A DNA stretch of 64,000 nt from Arachis hypogaea (GCF_003086295.3 NC_092048.1:111058276-111122275), one strand, 5' to 3'; shown: positions 1 through 13,614, counted from the first letter of the stretch. Notes: generated by a model not told the origin, from the letters alone. Numbers and translations: made by a program.

Positions 1-71
1 CAATAAAAGCATTAACATATAAACCACATACACGAACAATGTATATATTAATTGTGAATCACAAAAAAAAG

Positions 72-74
<3 letters not shown>

Positions 75-164
<90 letters not shown>
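75..164. repeat. (TA)n microsatellite inside a local duplication
   Basis: About 45 uninterrupted TA units. The flanks on both sides are near-copies of each other: roughly 22-74 and 164-216 both read AAACCACATA..., then AACAATGTATATATTAATTGTGAATC and a poly-A run. The microsatellite therefore sits between two direct copies of a segment of about 50 bp. Replication slippage within a tandem duplication is the simple explanation. Confidence 0.9.
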
Positions 165-168
<4 letters not shown>

Positions 169-230
169 ACATATACAAACAATGTATATATTAATTGTGA
201 ATCACAAAAAAAAGAACAATATATATGAAT

Positions 231-880
231 TGAAGTACACATGACAAAATAGAATATTACAAAATAAAATTATAGTAAGATTATTTAAAAATAACGTAAA
301 GATAACACATCTTTTTTGTTAATTAGAAGCTAAAAGAAAGAAAAGTATGCGCCTAATAATAAGCAATTAAAATAACAAAAATTTAAAAATAAAAAAAATA
401 AAATGTATAAATAAAGATAAAAAAACAAAAATTAAATAAATTATAAAAATTGTACCTTAAACACGAGAGAGAAAGAGAGGAAGAGAGGGAGGGGACAGAG
501 AGAAAAAAGAGAGTGAATGAGTAAAAAATATTTGATCTTGTATAAATAGATGGTATTGAGAAAAATGACCTAATTAAATTAATTCATATATTTCGTTAGC
601 ATATTTATTATTTATTAAATAATATGATATTTATTCCAATCAAATCAAATAATTAATATAATTAACTAAATTAATTAATTGATATAATTAATTATAATTA
701 ATCAATTCATATAAATTGTAATAAATGGTGATTGAATGTCTAATCAAATTAATTAATTGATATAATTAATTAATTAATTATAATTGATTTGCTTTAACGA
801 ATTAAATAAAATAAATAAGAAAACACCTCAAAAGCATGCCACATCAGTTCTCTATGTGCAAAAATCCGATTTTTATATAA
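231..880 (+). repeat. Dispersed repeat, copy 1 (unclassified)
   Basis: This stretch of about 650 bp matches 18723-19345 in the same orientation with many substitutions and small indels. Shared landmarks in order are TGAAGTACACATGA, GTAAGATTATTTAAAAATA, a GAGAGAGAAAGA tract, the AATTAAATTAATTCAT block, AAAAGCATGCCAC and a GATTTTTATATAATA end. I see no coding potential and no clear terminal repeats. It could be an unclassified transposon or a pair of very old LTRs. Confidence 0.6.
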
Positions 881-947
881 TACTAGTGTATATTCCCATA
901 CACTGTACGAGATAATTAATAAAAATATATAATTTTTTTATTAAAAG

Positions 948-1118
948 ATTGATTGAGTGGTCATCTCACTCGTCTCCCTAAGTAAGTATTAGAGTTTCGA
1001 ATTCAGCCTTGTGTGTGTAACAACTCATTGGCTAGCGGCAGACCCTTAATAAATGGAGTTTCAATCCGTGGATGATTAGTTTTCGACCTGCCGAGTTGGA
1101 AAATACAGTGAAAGAAAA
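948..1118 (+). mobile_element. Probable tRNA-derived SINE relic
   Basis: The segment begins with GATTGAGTGGTCATCTCACTC, which resembles a tRNA-like box A region, and has AGTTTCGAATTC about 45 bp later, resembling a decayed box B (GGTTCGAATCC). It continues with ...CTCATTGGCTAGCGGCAGACCCTTAA and CCGTGGATGATTAGT. That tail is one I recall from a common legume dispersed repeat. It is followed by AT-rich DNA. The call rests on box-like spacing and memory of the family, not on an alignment. It is decayed and very unlikely to be transcribed. Confidence 0.45.
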
Positions 1119-3170
1119 TAGTATTTGTCTTGAAAGTAGTGCAATTCTCATTGATGATAGCAATGCTTATGGAGATTTGCTTTTGTTGAAATTTAACTAT
1201 GACAGTTTTATTTATTGGTATTATATTCATTCAGGAAGTCAACCAATATGATCAACGTTATTACCGGTTAAAATTTTATATTTTATGACATGATTTTCAA
1301 GCTTCTAAACTTATAAACTTATGTCATTAAAAAAGCTATTAGATTGATTAATATTTTTTGATAATATTACCAAAATACCGTAGTTGAGTATATTAAATTG
1401 TGTAAAAAGAAACTATAATAACTTTGGTTTTTTAATATATAATTTATTCTATTGAAAAATAAATTATTATTCCTAGATTGGAATATATTTTTTTTTCATT
1501 TTAATATCATTTTATTTGACAATAATTACTATTAAAAAAATGAATGACTACACTATTTTATAATATAATGTATAAAATAATTTTTTATTTCAAAATTAAT
1601 TCTGTTTAGTGAAAAAAATTTAAAATATTTTCTTACACAAATTTAAATTTAAATTTGAATTCATAATTGATTAACAACTCACCTTTTTTAAAATTTTAAT
1701 AACAAAAATAAAATTAGTTAACTGCAAAATATTTAGCATTTAATAATTTTAATCATTTAAATTTTAATTACCAAAAATTAAAATTAATTATAACTTAATA
1801 ATCGATAATACATATATATATATTAGTACACAAATAGTAATATCTAATATATCATTTAATTTTTTTAACAGAACTAATGTATAATTTATTGAGAATTGAT
1901 TTATTGTCTAAATTTTTTTTAAAAACTTTATAGTATGTGAAAGTAGTGATCTTATTTTTTATTATTATTTAAAAAATTATTTATAATTTTTTATTATGTA
2001 ATTAACTTAATTAATAATAATCTTTATTATTATTTTTTTACAAACAAAATCATGTTTATATTATTTGTATTTTTTTAATACTAATAAATATATAGGTATT
2101 TGTACTATTATATTTATTATCTTAGATAATTGGCTTAAGTTACTTATTTCGTATGTTAAATAATATAAATTATATTTTATATATTAAATTCATCAATTTA
2201 TCCATATTAAGAGGAGAAAATTTATGCAATAGATTGTATGTTATAAAGATTAGTTAATTTACATATAAATTATCTTTATAAAAATAAAGAAATAATTTAT
2301 TACATATAATAATCCTTGATATATGTAGTGTCATGTGTATATTAGGATGAACTATTTTAATTATGTAAGTAATTATTATTATTCACTTTTTTAATAAGAT
2401 AGTAAATAATATTTAAAATTAAAAAAAGATAATTAGAATTTTTTTATTTTGATTATAATAAAATCTATTATAAGTATACTTAACTTCTATATATACTAAA
2501 TATAATCATATTTAATAGTATAGTATTTATTACAGTAATGACTCAAAATATTAAGTCAAGTGAGTAAGATCAACCTAGGTCTATTGTTAGGATCCTAATT
2601 TTGAATTAGGTTCATTGTCTTAAAACCTGATGCAGATAAAGTTCACGTGTCCTATCTCAAATCGGCTCAAATTGAATTTTCGTTGTTAGTTAGATATAGT
2701 AATAGATACTCGTGTGGGCACAGCGGCGGACCCCTTTTTCCGTCCTTCGCTCCCATTAAAAAAAAAAAAATCCCCGTTCGCTCTCAATTTTCGTCGCAAG
2801 TCTCCCTATTTAATTATCTCCTTAGCGAATGCAGATACCCACGATTATTTATGGATATTTTTTGAAAATTTTTGAAAAAAATAACAAAAAAACTATAATA
2901 TAATAATAATAAAATAATCAATTCAATATAATTGAACACAACTCATAATATATTCATTATAAAAAATAATATTTAAAAAAATATAAAAATATCTTCCAAC
3001 ATAATAACATAATATAATATTTTAGAGCGAGACTGACATAATGACAAACTTAAGAGACAGAGAAAATGAGTTAGAGGAAGAGTAGATACAAAATCAAGAC
3101 TAAGGATGAGTCTAGAAAGAAAACAAAAGAGTTTAAATTGGAGACAGAAATTAGGATTACCAAATTTAAA

Positions 3171-3194
3171 TATATATATATATATATATATATA
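3171..3194. repeat. (TA)12 microsatellite
   Basis: Twelve uninterrupted TA units in AT-rich DNA. Confidence 0.9.
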
Positions 3195-5133
3195 AAAGGA
3201 TAAATCAATCATTTATATTTACGTGGAATGGTCCCTTGAAGAGGGTACCTCCATCCCAGTCTATTTCACGTGGACAGGTTTTTCACCTGTAAAAATTTTA
3301 CCGATCCCCATTTAGTTCCCGATTGGCTAGTCTTTTTTATCATTCCAATTGCTAGCATTCGTTGGTTCATGGCGTGAAACTACTCTAGCCAAAGTTCAAG
3401 CTATATCATTCTCATAAAATAGTAACACCCTTAAAAACTATTAATCAAAATACATAAAAAAATATATAAAACAAAATCATAGAAAATTTTGGTAAAATAA
3501 AAAAATTACAAAGATTATAACGGAAGTACAAAAAAAAAAAGAAAAAAAAGTATAAAATACATTCTATATATATATAAAATAATAGGTAAAAAATTTAAAT
3601 TAAATTTATTTATTTTATTTTCTTATTCATTATTTATTAAATAATTTAATATTTATTTTGGTCAAATCAAATAATTACTATAATTAATTATTTATACTTA
3701 AGTCTTAATGTTATTTATTTAGTAGTATAACTGAAACATATTAAAATATCAAGAATAAAACTAAAACTAAAACTAAATATTAAGGATAAAATTAAAAAAT
3801 TTATATTTACTATTTTATAAATTTTAAATAAAAATAGAAAATAATATATTTATAAATAAAATAAAAATAAATTATAACTTGTAAAAATAATTTATAAGAT
3901 TTGTTACACAAATATTAAAATGTATGAATCGTCATTATGTTACTAACATAAATACAAATCATACCATATAAACAAATGTATAAAAGTAAAAATAAAATCT
4001 TCAAACTCAATCAATGTAATAATAAATGAAAATTTTGTTATTTATATACTAAACGCGATAGTAAATACTGGACAAAATAAAATCATATTTTTATAAATAT
4101 ATTTACACATAACTAAAAAATTAAAAACAAACACGCTAAATAATATAAAGCATCAATGGTAAAATATAACCTAAAAAAATTACTTAAATTCAAAAAGAAC
4201 ATGCATGTGATGAATTATAATAAATTTATATATGAGGACTGAGGAGTAAAATTAAAATAAAAAATTAAAAATAAAATAAAAATAACAATTAAAAGAAGTA
4301 AAAGAAGGTAAAATAAATAATGTGTGAAATAAATAAAAAATATATTGTAATAGAAGATTAATATAATCAATGAATATAACAGATAAAGGAGAAAAATTAA
4401 AATACGATCTCATTAAACAAATTTTAAGAAAATTTTTTGAAGAAAAACCTATTAATCAACTTTTAAAAAAATATTATAACAAATTTAAAACGTTTTTAAA
4501 AAATATTTCTATTAATCAAAATATATATAAAAAATAATTGATATAAAATAAAATTATAAAAATATTTAGCAAAATTAAGATAGAAAAAATAAAAATAAAA
4601 AAAACTATAAATATTACACCCGAAGAACAAAATAAAAAGAAAAAGGGATAGAAAGCACCTTTTAATTATATATAATTAAAATATATTATTGAATTATTAA
4701 ATTAAAGAAATTGAATTGATGTCTAAAAATAATTACTAAAAACAATAAATTCTGATGACTAAAAATAATAAATTAAACTAAAGAAAATTTGAAAATATTA
4801 TCTGAAAATATAAGAATCACAGAATATATAATATAGGAGTATATATACATTAATAACAAAATAAAATCGTAGCATATAGAATTGGAATTCTTCAATATTT
4901 TTAAATGAATTAAATGAATTTATTTAAAAATAATAAATATTCATTCACTACAATGATTAATATCCGTTTTATTTACTGGACCGTACTAATAAGAGAGTAA
5001 TTAAAAAATATATGTGACCAGTTTAAATAATTTATTTAAGTATCTATTAATTAATATGAAGTATAAACTCGTTACCTTTTCAATAATAATTAATACTCAT
5101 TTTATTTAAGCATCAATTAATTAATACTCGTTT

Positions 5134-5138
<5 letters not shown>

Positions 5139-5176
<38 letters not shown>
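5139..5176. repeat. (TA)19 microsatellite
   Basis: Nineteen TA units. The DNA on the right (to about 5480) repeats TTAAATTAAAT and AATCAAA strings also seen near 600-720 and 3590-3690. Confidence 0.9.
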
Positions 5177-5181
<5 letters not shown>

Positions 5182-5812
5182 ATAAGATAATAAATTAAAT
5201 TAAATAAATTCATTTATTTCATCGCCTTATATATTATTTATTAAATCATTTAATATTTATGTGGTTTAATGAATCAAACAACATTTTAAATAATTTAATA
5301 TCTATTCTAATTAAATTAAATATTTGATTAGTTATGATTGATGTAATTTAATGAATCAAATAAAATATTAAATGATAAAATATTATTTATTGTAATAAAA
5401 TCAAATTAAATATAATTAATTAGTTATAATTAATACAGTTGAATGAATCAAACATATTAAATTAAAAAATAATTTAGCTAAGTTATCTTTTAAGGACACA
5501 TTTTAAAAATATTTATTTTTTAATAATTTTTATAAAATATTTTTTTTATAATGTTTTTAGCCAATGCTCTAAGGACACAGTTAGCATCGCCCATAAAAAA
5601 AAATACTTAATTAGTTAATAAAAATAATTAGTATATTTGATTTGGTTCAATAAATTAAAATAAATAAATGTGAAAGGAAGAGATAAAGAAAAAGTGAACA
5701 AATAAAAATGTGTAGTTATCAAAAGACAATAAAAAAGTTTTTTTTTTTTTTTTTTTATTTATTAATTATTAACTTATTATAATTAATTTCACATCATTTA
5801 TTATGCGTTATT

Positions 5813-8800
5813 TGTAACACCCTACCATACAGAGACTTATGCTTAAGTCATAATTCAGAGATGGCAAGGTATTACGACCTCTAAAACAAAAATTTAGTAC
5901 GTATAGTAGTATGAATGATTGATTATAACTAGGAGCCTTGTAGAAAAAAAGGATAAACAAAAACCGCAACTCGAAAGCGCAACACTCCGATCACTAACAC
6001 AACGAGCAAAGGATAAGCTAACGCAAGATCATATATATAAAGAGTGTTAAAAACGGGAATATCAAGACTCAAAATCCGGCTGCGAAGATAACCGGTCCGA
6101 GCATAATAATATATACATATAATAAAATAAGGAAACCCCAAAGGAAACCCAAAGGGACACAAATACATACAACCTATTCTCCAAAATCCCCTCTAGAAGG
6201 AGTCATCACAGTTTGTATTATTTAATGGAGATAAAAGTATCTAAACAAGATATATAAACCAAACAAAGTCCCAAGAACAAAGGATCTTCGCTAATCCAGA
6301 AGTCTCCAGCATGCCTCAACGAGAAGCCTCGCGTCCTGCATCTGAAAACCACAAAATCCGCATGGATGAGAACCAGAGGTCCCCAGTACGGTAACAGCTT
6401 CCACATATATAATACATAATAATAGAGGAAAGCCGAAGGCAATCCTAGAACTTCCTCCAGAAAATATCAAAGCTTATAAACAAGCTAAACCGTAAGCGGC
6501 AACTAACTAAAGATCCTTCAGTCTAACTAATACTTCCCTTTCTACTTCCTTCAGACCTCCCAACAACCAGCAGGAGTATAATATAGCAAACACAGTTATA
6601 TCAGACAAGAGATTTACAAATAGGAACAAATAAGGCATTTAGGCAATTAGCAAGTAATATGCAGTCAAATAGGCAATCTCAAACAATTCATGTAGTATGC
6701 TTATGATGCATGCCTGTCCCTAGTGGCTGATGATATCATCTGTCGGTTATAGAGCCAACCCGACAAGTCCTGGTAGCTAGCCATTGGACTGTCCCTCTGT
6801 CGTGCATCCCCAACTCGAGTTATACTCATCATAAACTTGATCATAATCATGATCCATATCCATCACCCTCACTGGTGAATATTTATCCATCACCATCACT
6901 GGTGAATATTTATGGGGGCGAACTCATCCGGGCCTTTCACAGTGCCCGGCCACACTTACGACATAGGGTCAAAAGAGCTTCGAGTCTCAACCTGGAGCAC
7001 ATGGTGGCTAGCCATTGCTACTACCCAGGGAAACCCTCATCTCCAATGGTGGAAGTGCAAACCTTCACAATTCAATCAACATCATATATGCATTTATACT
7101 TGGCCATAAACATGGCTCCGCCGTAACACGGCAATAATCTAGCCATCCGGCTCACGGTTAAATCCATAACCAGCCAATTCATTAACAATTACGGCCCTTC
7201 GGCCCATGGCACAACAAGCACTTCCACCGCCATTCTCCGCATCTCACATAATCATCTTTGATCCTCAATGATCATTCATTTTTCCCTTGCTTCACTCGCA
7301 AGTTACCACATTCACTAGCCCTTTTTCTCATGCTAGGCATATCATAATGATTTAAGACATAAGTGGTGAGATCGGAGGCTTAGAAGTATGAAATTTGGCT
7401 TTTAAAACTCAAAAATCAACTTTGGGATGAAAACAGGTCCACGCGTATGCGCACTCCACGCGCACGCGTGGATGGCGCTTTCTCGAAGAACGGCGCGTAC
7501 GCACCAAGTGCGCCTACGCGCGAGGGGTCATTCTGCTAAAAATTTTCTAAGTTAAAAGCTGCAGAATTTACAGATTCAAACCCCAATCTTCCGACGGACA
7601 TAACTTCCTCATTTTAAATCGTTTTTCACTCGTTCTTCGAACGGCATGGACATCCCGGATCCAATTTCATTTCTAAACAGATTTGGCACAAATCAGAGAT
7701 CCGTAGTCCAAGTTATGTCCCGTCAAAGTATGCCCAAAAACCATGTTTTCATACAAAACCACAAGGTGCCATTTTCAAAACAAGCCACTTTCAACTCTTT
7801 TCGAAACCAATCAAACATGCCAATTTCAATCCTTCTCTTTGAAATCATTCAAAATGTACCAAAATCAACAACAAGCCATCCTCAACTCACACATTGACAC
7901 TTTACCAAGGTTTCCAAAACCACATCCAACCATTTTAACACTTCTCAATCAAATGGCTAAAGGACAAACACAATATCATGTCATACATCCTTCCTCATCC
8001 CAATTTCCAATAATACCATTTCCAATTAACCATCATTATACATAATCAACATCATACTCACCATCAACATGGTACCACCCATCAATTCAACCTCAATCAT
8101 CCATCAAGCATATATCACAACATGCATTTCTCATATTTCACACAATCAAGGCATCAATATTCATAATCACATATATGAACACATCATATATTTCAACCAT
8201 TCAACAACACCAACAATTCAATGCCTATCTTAGGGCCTCTAGCCTAAGTATTTCCTACCACATTACATATTAGATACGGGAAACTAAAACCATACCTTAG
8301 CCGATTCCCCAAGCTCAACCGGAGCACTTCCAAACCACTTGTCCACAAGCTCTCAAGGTATCAACACCTCCAAGAACAGATTTTATCACACAAAACCCTC
8401 TTCCAAGCTTTCCAAAATCACCAATCAAGCTCCAATATTCACATATACACAACCTAAGCCACAATCATCATACCCATACACAACATCTCAATACCCAAAC
8501 ATCATAGAACAAAAAATTATACTAGGGTTGAGAATCTTACCACATCCAAGGTCCAAGGAGACAAGATTAACCTTCTCCTTCAAGAGAGTTGGGTCCTATA
8601 ACATCAAAGAACCCAAAATCTCAACATTTTTGCTCATGAAACTCGAAATCAAGGGCTGGAATTTCGAACAGTAAAACGTGGCTTACCTCAAGATTGATTG
8701 TATGGGTTTTGTAGAGCTCTCCGCGGTGAACGCGTGGCCGCAAACGGAGCGGCAATCGGAGCTCTAGATCAAAAGTTATGGTGGTTTGAAGATCAAGTGA

Positions 8801-9111
8801 GAGAAGGAAGTTGAGAGAGTGTTCTTCCCCCTTCCATCTCAATTTTCAGCGTGTTTTGGTGTTGTGTGAGGAGAGAGAGTGCTGAAAACTAGGGTTTTGG
8901 TTTAGTTATGTTGAGCCAAGGGCCCACTTTGGGTCCGGTTGGCCCGGTTTGGCCCGTTCGGTCCAATCTTGGTCCGAATTCTATAAAATTGGTACCGAAA
9001 TTCTCGTCTCAATTTCCTCTATCATATTAAGCCATAAAAATATCATTTTTGGCTTTCTAGAATAAATTCTCATATATGGGTTAATTAGCCGTTAATTAAC
9101 CGGGTCTTACA
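5813..9111 (-). repeat. Tekay-type element, 3' LTR (left copy)
   Basis: It reads TGTAACACCC at its left edge and GGTCTTACA at its right edge on the plus strand, and has exactly the same length (3299 bp) as 13832-17130. Differences I spotted include single bases near 5950, 6499, 6930, 8914 and 9019. Short frames inside it (for example 6875-7126 and 7646-8045) occur in both LTR copies, resemble no protein I know and are best read as chance. A GC-rich palindromic patch lies at about 7438-7530. Confidence 0.95.
7438..7530. repeat. CG-rich dyad-symmetric patch in Tekay LTR
   Basis: The patch reads TCCACGCGTATGCG...CACGCGCACGCGTGGA, then GGCGCGTACGCACC...GTGCGCCTACGCGCG, giving two nested imperfect inverted repeats in an otherwise AT-rich LTR. 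The second LTR carries the same patch at about 15457-15549. Its role is unknown. Confidence 0.6.
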
Positions 9112-9124
9112 TTCTACCCACCTA
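9112..9124 (-). promoter_or_regulatory. Tekay-type element, polypurine tract
   Basis: Read on the minus strand the sequence is AGGTGGGTAGAA followed directly by the LTR start TGTAAGACCC. A purine-rich tract abutting the 3' LTR is where plus-strand DNA synthesis is primed in LTR retrotransposons. Confidence 0.7.
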
Positions 9125-9159
9125 ATTGGGAATTTTGCCCACAAAATTCAAATTCAAAT

Positions 9160-10287
9160 TCAATTACCTGAGAATAAGTGCGGATAATCCGTTCGCATCT
9201 CCGACTCAAGTTCCCAAGTGTGTTCCTCAACACCGCCTCGACTCCAAGCCACTTTGACTAATGAAACCTCTTTTCCACGCAACCGTTTGATACTAGTATC
9301 ATCAATTCTGACTGGAGCCACTGGAAGCGTCAAATCTTCTCTTAACTGAACCGATTCGGGTTCTAACACATGGCTAGCATCAGGAGTGTACTTTCGAAGC
9401 TGCGACACGTGAAATACGTCGTGCAGGTTTGAAAGATGGGGTGGTAAAGCCACCCGATACGCCACTGGCTCAATCCTCTCCAAGGTCTGAAATGGACCAA
9501 TGTATCGAGGATTCAACTTCTTTGCTTTAATCGCTCTACCTACTCCTGTGGTCGGAGTAACTTTCAGGAAAACATGATCTCCTGCCTCAAATTCTAAGGG
9601 CTTCCGCCTTTGATCGGCGTAACTCTTTTGACGACTCTGCGCCGTAAGCATCCTATCTCGGATCTTCTTGACTTGTTCAGTGGTCTCAGTTATCATTTCC
9701 GGCCCCAACAAGCCTTTCTCTCCAGCTTCATACCAACATAGTGGAGATTGACATTTTCTCCCATACAAAGCCTCATACGGAGCCATTCCGATGCTCGCAT
9801 GGTAACTATTATTGTATGCAAACTCTACTAACGGCATATACCTATCCCAACTCGCTGGTTGGTCCAAAACACAAGCTCTCAACATATCCTCTAGTGTTTG
9901 GATCATCCTCTCGGATTGACCATCTGTTTGAGGATGGTACGCTGTACTCAAGCTTAATTGAGTTCCAAAAGCTTTCTGAAATGCACCCCAGAATCTCGAA
10001 GTGAAACGAGGATCTCTATCAGAGATTATAGTAGCAGGTACACCATGGAGTCTCACAATCTCCTTTATGTATAACCGAGCTAGCTCCTCAAGGGTGTAAG
10101 TCATCCGAATGGGCAAAAAGTGAGCTGACTTCGTCAGTCGGTCCACAATCACCCAGATAGCATCAAAACCAGTCCTAGTCCTTGGCAATCCCGACACAAA
10201 GTCCATTGCAATACTTTCCCACTTCCATTGCGGAATCTCTAAAGGTTGCAACATCCCGGAAGGTCTTTGATGTTCAATCTTTACCTT
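9160..10287 (-). pseudogene. Tekay-type Pol C-terminus: integrase core and chromodomain-like tail
   Basis: This is the continuation of the Gag-Pol frame after an in-frame TAA at 10288-10290. The next codon begins at 10287, and the first methionine is at 10254, giving 364 residues. Counting from that Met, the integrase catalytic triad is visible as D18 (AMDFV), D79 (ISDRD) and E115 (GQSERM), with the 35-residue D-to-E interval typical of retroelement integrases. The C-terminal end (residues about 310-360, DDTSIKRLRGKEV... then EEHTWELESEM) matches the chromodomain-like tail of Tekay/Del elements, thought to steer insertion to certain chromatin. Translation would need readthrough, because the stop separates it from RT. 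Confidence 0.9.
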
Positions 10288-13200
10288 TTAACAAGTTAAG
10301 CACTTTGAAACATATTCCGCCACATCATTCTTCATACCCGGCCACCAAAACATCGCCTTTAAATCATGGTACATCTTAGTACTTCCCGGGTGAATGGAGA
10401 ATCTGCTTTTGTGTGCCTCCTTTAAGATATCTTGCCTCAAAGTACCAACATCCGGCACAATGATCCTACCCTTGAATCTCCATAACCCATCTTTTTCTTC
10501 CGACACTCTCCACTGTTTTCCTTGCTCGATAGCCGGTAACACCTTCCATAATGCTTCATCATTTTCATGAGCCTTTAGGAGTTCGGACTTAAAGTCACTT
10601 GAGATTTCTAATCGGCTCAAACACAAGTTTCCAGATACTTCTCGAGCACCAATTTTTAGACTCTCGAATCCCTTGAGCAACTTCTCCTCTTGAAGCATCA
10701 TCCAAGACGCATATAACGACTTCCGACTTAACGCATCCGCCACTATATTCGCTTTTCCCGGATGGTAATTCAACTCAAAGTCGTAGTCCTTCAATAATTC
10801 CATCCACCTCCTTTGCCTCATATTAAGCTCTTTCTGATCAAAGAGGTATTTCAAACTCTTATGATCGGAAAAGACTTGGAACTTAACCCCATAGAGATAA
10901 TGCCTCCACACCTTCAAGGCAAATACGACCGCAGCGAGTTCCAGATCGTGCGTAGGGTAACTAACTTCATGAGGTCTCAACTGTCGTGAGGCATACGCCA
11001 CCACATTATGATGCTGCATCAGCACGCACCCTAGACCCTTCAACGATGCATCACAGTACACCTCAAAAGGCTCGTTCGGCTTAGGTAACACTAACACAGG
11101 TGCAGTGGTCAACTTTTTCTTCAATGTCTGAAAGCTCTCCTCGCACTCAGGAGTCCAAACAAACGGAGTGTCTTTGCGAGTTAACTTTGTCAACGGCAAA
11201 GCTAATTGCGAAAAGCCTTTGATGAACCTTCGGTAATAGCCAGCTAAACCCAGAAAACTCCTTATCTCAGTTACTGTGGTTGGTTGCTTCCAATCCATCA
11301 CAGCTTCTACCTTGGTTGGATCTACGGCTATTCCCTTCTTACTCACCACGTGACCCAAAAACTTTACCTCATCCTTCCAAAACTCACACTTAGACAATTT
11401 CGCATAGAGTTTCTTCTCCTTTAAAATTTGCAACACGGTCCGCAAGTGTTCCGCATGCTCTTCTTCGGTCTTGGAGTAAATTAGTATGTCGTCAATGAAG
11501 ACAACAACGAATTTATCCAGAAACGGACGAAACACTCTATTCATGTAATCCATAAACACTGCAGGAGCATTCGTCAACCCAAAAGACATCATAGTATACT
11601 CGTAATGACCATAACGAGTCCTGAAAGCGGTCTTAGGGATATCCTCACCCCTCACCCTTATTTGGTGATAACCGGATCGCAAATCGATCTTAGAGAAAAC
11701 CCCAGCTCCTTGTAACTGATCCATGAGATCATCAATCCTTGGCAATGGGTACTTATTCTTTATGGTGACCTTGTTCAGCTGCCTGTAATCCACACAGAGC
11801 CGCATACTTCCATCTTTCTTCTTTACCAGTAACACTGGAGCACCCCACGGGGAAACACTTGGTCGGATAAAGTTCTTACCCAACAATTCCTCTAACTGAG
11901 ACTTTAGTTCGGCCATCTCTAACGGTGACATCCTATAAGGAGCACTTGAGATTGGTCCCGCCCCAGGCACCAACTCAATAGCAAACTCGACCTCTCGGTT
12001 AGGTGGAAATTCCTCAATATCATCGGGAAACACTTCCGGAAACTCACACACTACCGGAATCTGATCCAACTTTTGATCATCACCCGAAACACCAGCGGTT
12101 AACAACAGGATACCCTGACATTCGATTCCAGAACAATTCACCATCATCGAATTCAAGTAATAATTATTCACCACGACCGGCCCTTCTGTATCTTCCGGCA
12201 TAAAGTACACCGACTTTGTAGAACAATCAAGCAGGACATGGTTCTCAGATAACCAGTCCAATCCCAAGATAAGATCAAGACCAATCATCGGTAAGCAGAT
12301 TAAATTATGGACAAAATCACGCTGCTTGAACCTGAACGAAACTTTCGGGCATCCTAGCCTAGTTACCATGGCCTCATGGGTAGCATTATACACTTTTAAG
12401 CCATAACCTAAGGTTACGATCTTCAATCCTAACTCATGGGCTTTCTCAAATGCAATAAATGAATGTGATGCTCCCGAATCAAATAAAGCATTTAAAGTTT
12501 GACCAGCCATTTCACAGTTACCTCGAATGAGTGTCTCAGATCCTTCTGCACCCACAGCTGAGGTGGTGAACACCCGACCAGTGTGTTGTGCTTTCCCAGC
12601 ACCTTGCTTTTGCTTCTCTGGACAACTTGCGGCTTTATGCCCCGCCTTTCCACAATTGTAGCACAAACCCCATCCGGCCTTGCATGGTACTCCCGGATGG
12701 TGACTCCCACACCTAGTACAAGCTTGATCATTCTGAGGCTGCTTCCCAAACCTTTTCCCTTGGGAGTAGTTGTTGTTGGGCCTCCTAAAAGAACCTCCCC
12801 TCTTGAAAGACAGACCTCTAGGTGCAAAGCTCTTCCCTCGGTTCTGTGGAAATGATCCTTTGTGACTTCCTTTCTCAGCGGCTGCCCTCTTCACACACTC
12901 TTCAGCAACCCTACACTTGTTCACCAATTCGGAGAAAGTCCTAATCTCCATTGGCCCCACCGAACCGAAAATATCACTCCGGAGTCCTTCCTCGTACTTA
13001 ACACACTTCCATTCCTCATATTCCACCGGAGTCCCTTGACACATACGAGAGAATCTGAACAGCTCCTCAAACTTGTCAGTATACTCAGATACGGACATAG
13101 TACCCTGCTTCAGCTGCAACAATTCAAGCTCCTTGGCCGTCCTAGCAGAAGTCGGAAAGTACTTCTTATAGAACTCCTCTTGGAAGACATCCCAGGTGAT

Positions 13201-13614
13201 ATAATCATCACCGTGCTGCAGAAGACGACGGATACCTTGCCACCAATGCGACGCTTCACCTGTGAGCATATAGGTAGCGAACTCGACACGCTGTCCTTCA
13301 GGTACCACTTGTGCTTGCAGTGCTCGCTCTATAGCCTGAAACCATGTATCGGCCTCAGTCGGGCTAGTAGTTCCCTTGAACTTAGGTGGATTAACCTTCA
13401 AAAAGTTTGCCAGTGTCATCGGGCCCTGAACTCCACCTCCGTCATTACCATGGTTGTTCATCTGTTGACCAAGAGCCTCAGCAGTGGCTTGCATAGCAGC
13501 AGCCATGTTCTCCAACGCAGCCATAAAGTTCACCGGGTCATTAGGGTTATTCTCCGGTGCACGAGCATTCGTACGACCTCTCGCACTACCTCTACCGCGT
13601 CCACGAGGCGCCAT
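10288..13614 (-). CDS. Tekay-type Gag-Pol polyprotein (gag, PR, RT, RNase H, start of integrase)
   Basis: An open frame of 1116 residues if counted from an upstream ATG at 13638; the more likely start is the ATG at 13614 ([13 protein letters not shown]). In the 1116-residue numbering: gag at about 80-250, zinc knuckle [14 protein letters not shown] at 326-339, protease DSGAS at 387-391, RT from about 560 with the catalytic FIDD at 714-717, RNase H from YCDAS at 861 with DHKSLK at 925 and ADALSR near 967, then the integrase zinc finger H1076, H1083, C1113, C1116. All catalytic motifs look intact. The frame ends at a TAA immediately after the last zinc-finger cysteine, where related elements run on into the integrase core, so a point nonsense change is the natural reading. 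Confidence 0.95.
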   Translation of the reverse strand: MAPRGRGRGSARGRTNARAPENNPNDPVNFMAALENMAAAMQATAEALGQQMNNHGNDGGGVQGPMTLANFLKVNPPKFKGTTSPTEADTWFQAIERALQAQVVPEGQRVEFATYMLTGEASHWWQGIRRLLQHGDDYITWDVFQEEFYKKYFPTSARTAKELELLQLKQGTMSVSEYTDKFEELFRFSRMCQGTPVEYEEWKCVKYEEGLRSDIFGSVGPMEIRTFSELVNKCRVAEECVKRAAAEKGSHKGSFPQNRGKSFAPRGLSFKRGGSFRRPNNNYSQGKRFGKQPQNDQACTRCGSHHPGVPCKAGWGLCYNCGKAGHKAASCPEKQKQGAGKAQHTGRVFTTSAVGAEGSETLIRGNCEMAGQTLNALFDSGASHSFIAFEKAHELGLKIVTLGYGLKVYNATHEAMVTRLGCPKVSFRFKQRDFVHNLICLPMIGLDLILGLDWLSENHVLLDCSTKSVYFMPEDTEGPVVVNNYYLNSMMVNCSGIECQGILLLTAGVSGDDQKLDQIPVVCEFPEVFPDDIEEFPPNREVEFAIELVPGAGPISSAPYRMSPLEMAELKSQLEELLGKNFIRPSVSPWGAPVLLVKKKDGSMRLCVDYRQLNKVTIKNKYPLPRIDDLMDQLQGAGVFSKIDLRSGYHQIRVRGEDIPKTAFRTRYGHYEYTMMSFGLTNAPAVFMDYMNRVFRPFLDKFVVVFIDDILIYSKTEEEHAEHLRTVLQILKEKKLYAKLSKCEFWKDEVKFLGHVVSKKGIAVDPTKVEAVMDWKQPTTVTEIRSFLGLAGYYRRFIKGFSQLALPLTKLTRKDTPFVWTPECEESFQTLKKKLTTAPVLVLPKPNEPFEVYCDASLKGLGCVLMQHHNVVAYASRQLRPHEVSYPTHDLELAAVVFALKVWRHYLYGVKFQVFSDHKSLKYLFDQKELNMRQRRWMELLKDYDFELNYHPGKANIVADALSRKSLYASWMMLQEEKLLKGFESLKIGAREVSGNLCLSRLEISSDFKSELLKAHENDEALWKVLPAIEQGKQWRVSEEKDGLWRFKGRIIVPDVGTLRQDILKEAHKSRFSIHPGSTKMYHDLKAMFWWPGMKNDVAEYVSKCLTC

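Larger units (their letters stand above)
1..5812. other. AT-rich intergenic DNA, no gene
   Basis: No reading frame here resembles a known protein; the short open frames come from low-complexity or TA-repeat DNA. The sequence is dominated by A/T runs and TTAATTAA-like strings, with microsatellites, a SINE-like relic and one copy of a dispersed repeat annotated separately. Two less AT-rich islands (about 2640-2850 and 3215-3420) contain GGCGGACCCC-like and GGTCCC-like strings. They may be the ends of an old non-autonomous DNA transposon, but I could not match terminal repeats. The Tekay-type element is inserted at the right edge. Confidence 0.7.

Noticed and set aside
2647..2865. 72-residue plus-strand frame
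   Set aside because: Contains a poly-A encoded lysine run and no domain; sits in an unassigned repeat-like island.
7646..8674. Open frames of 83-111 residues in the Tekay LTR
   Set aside because: Present in both LTRs only because the LTRs are nearly identical; low-complexity composition and no known domain.
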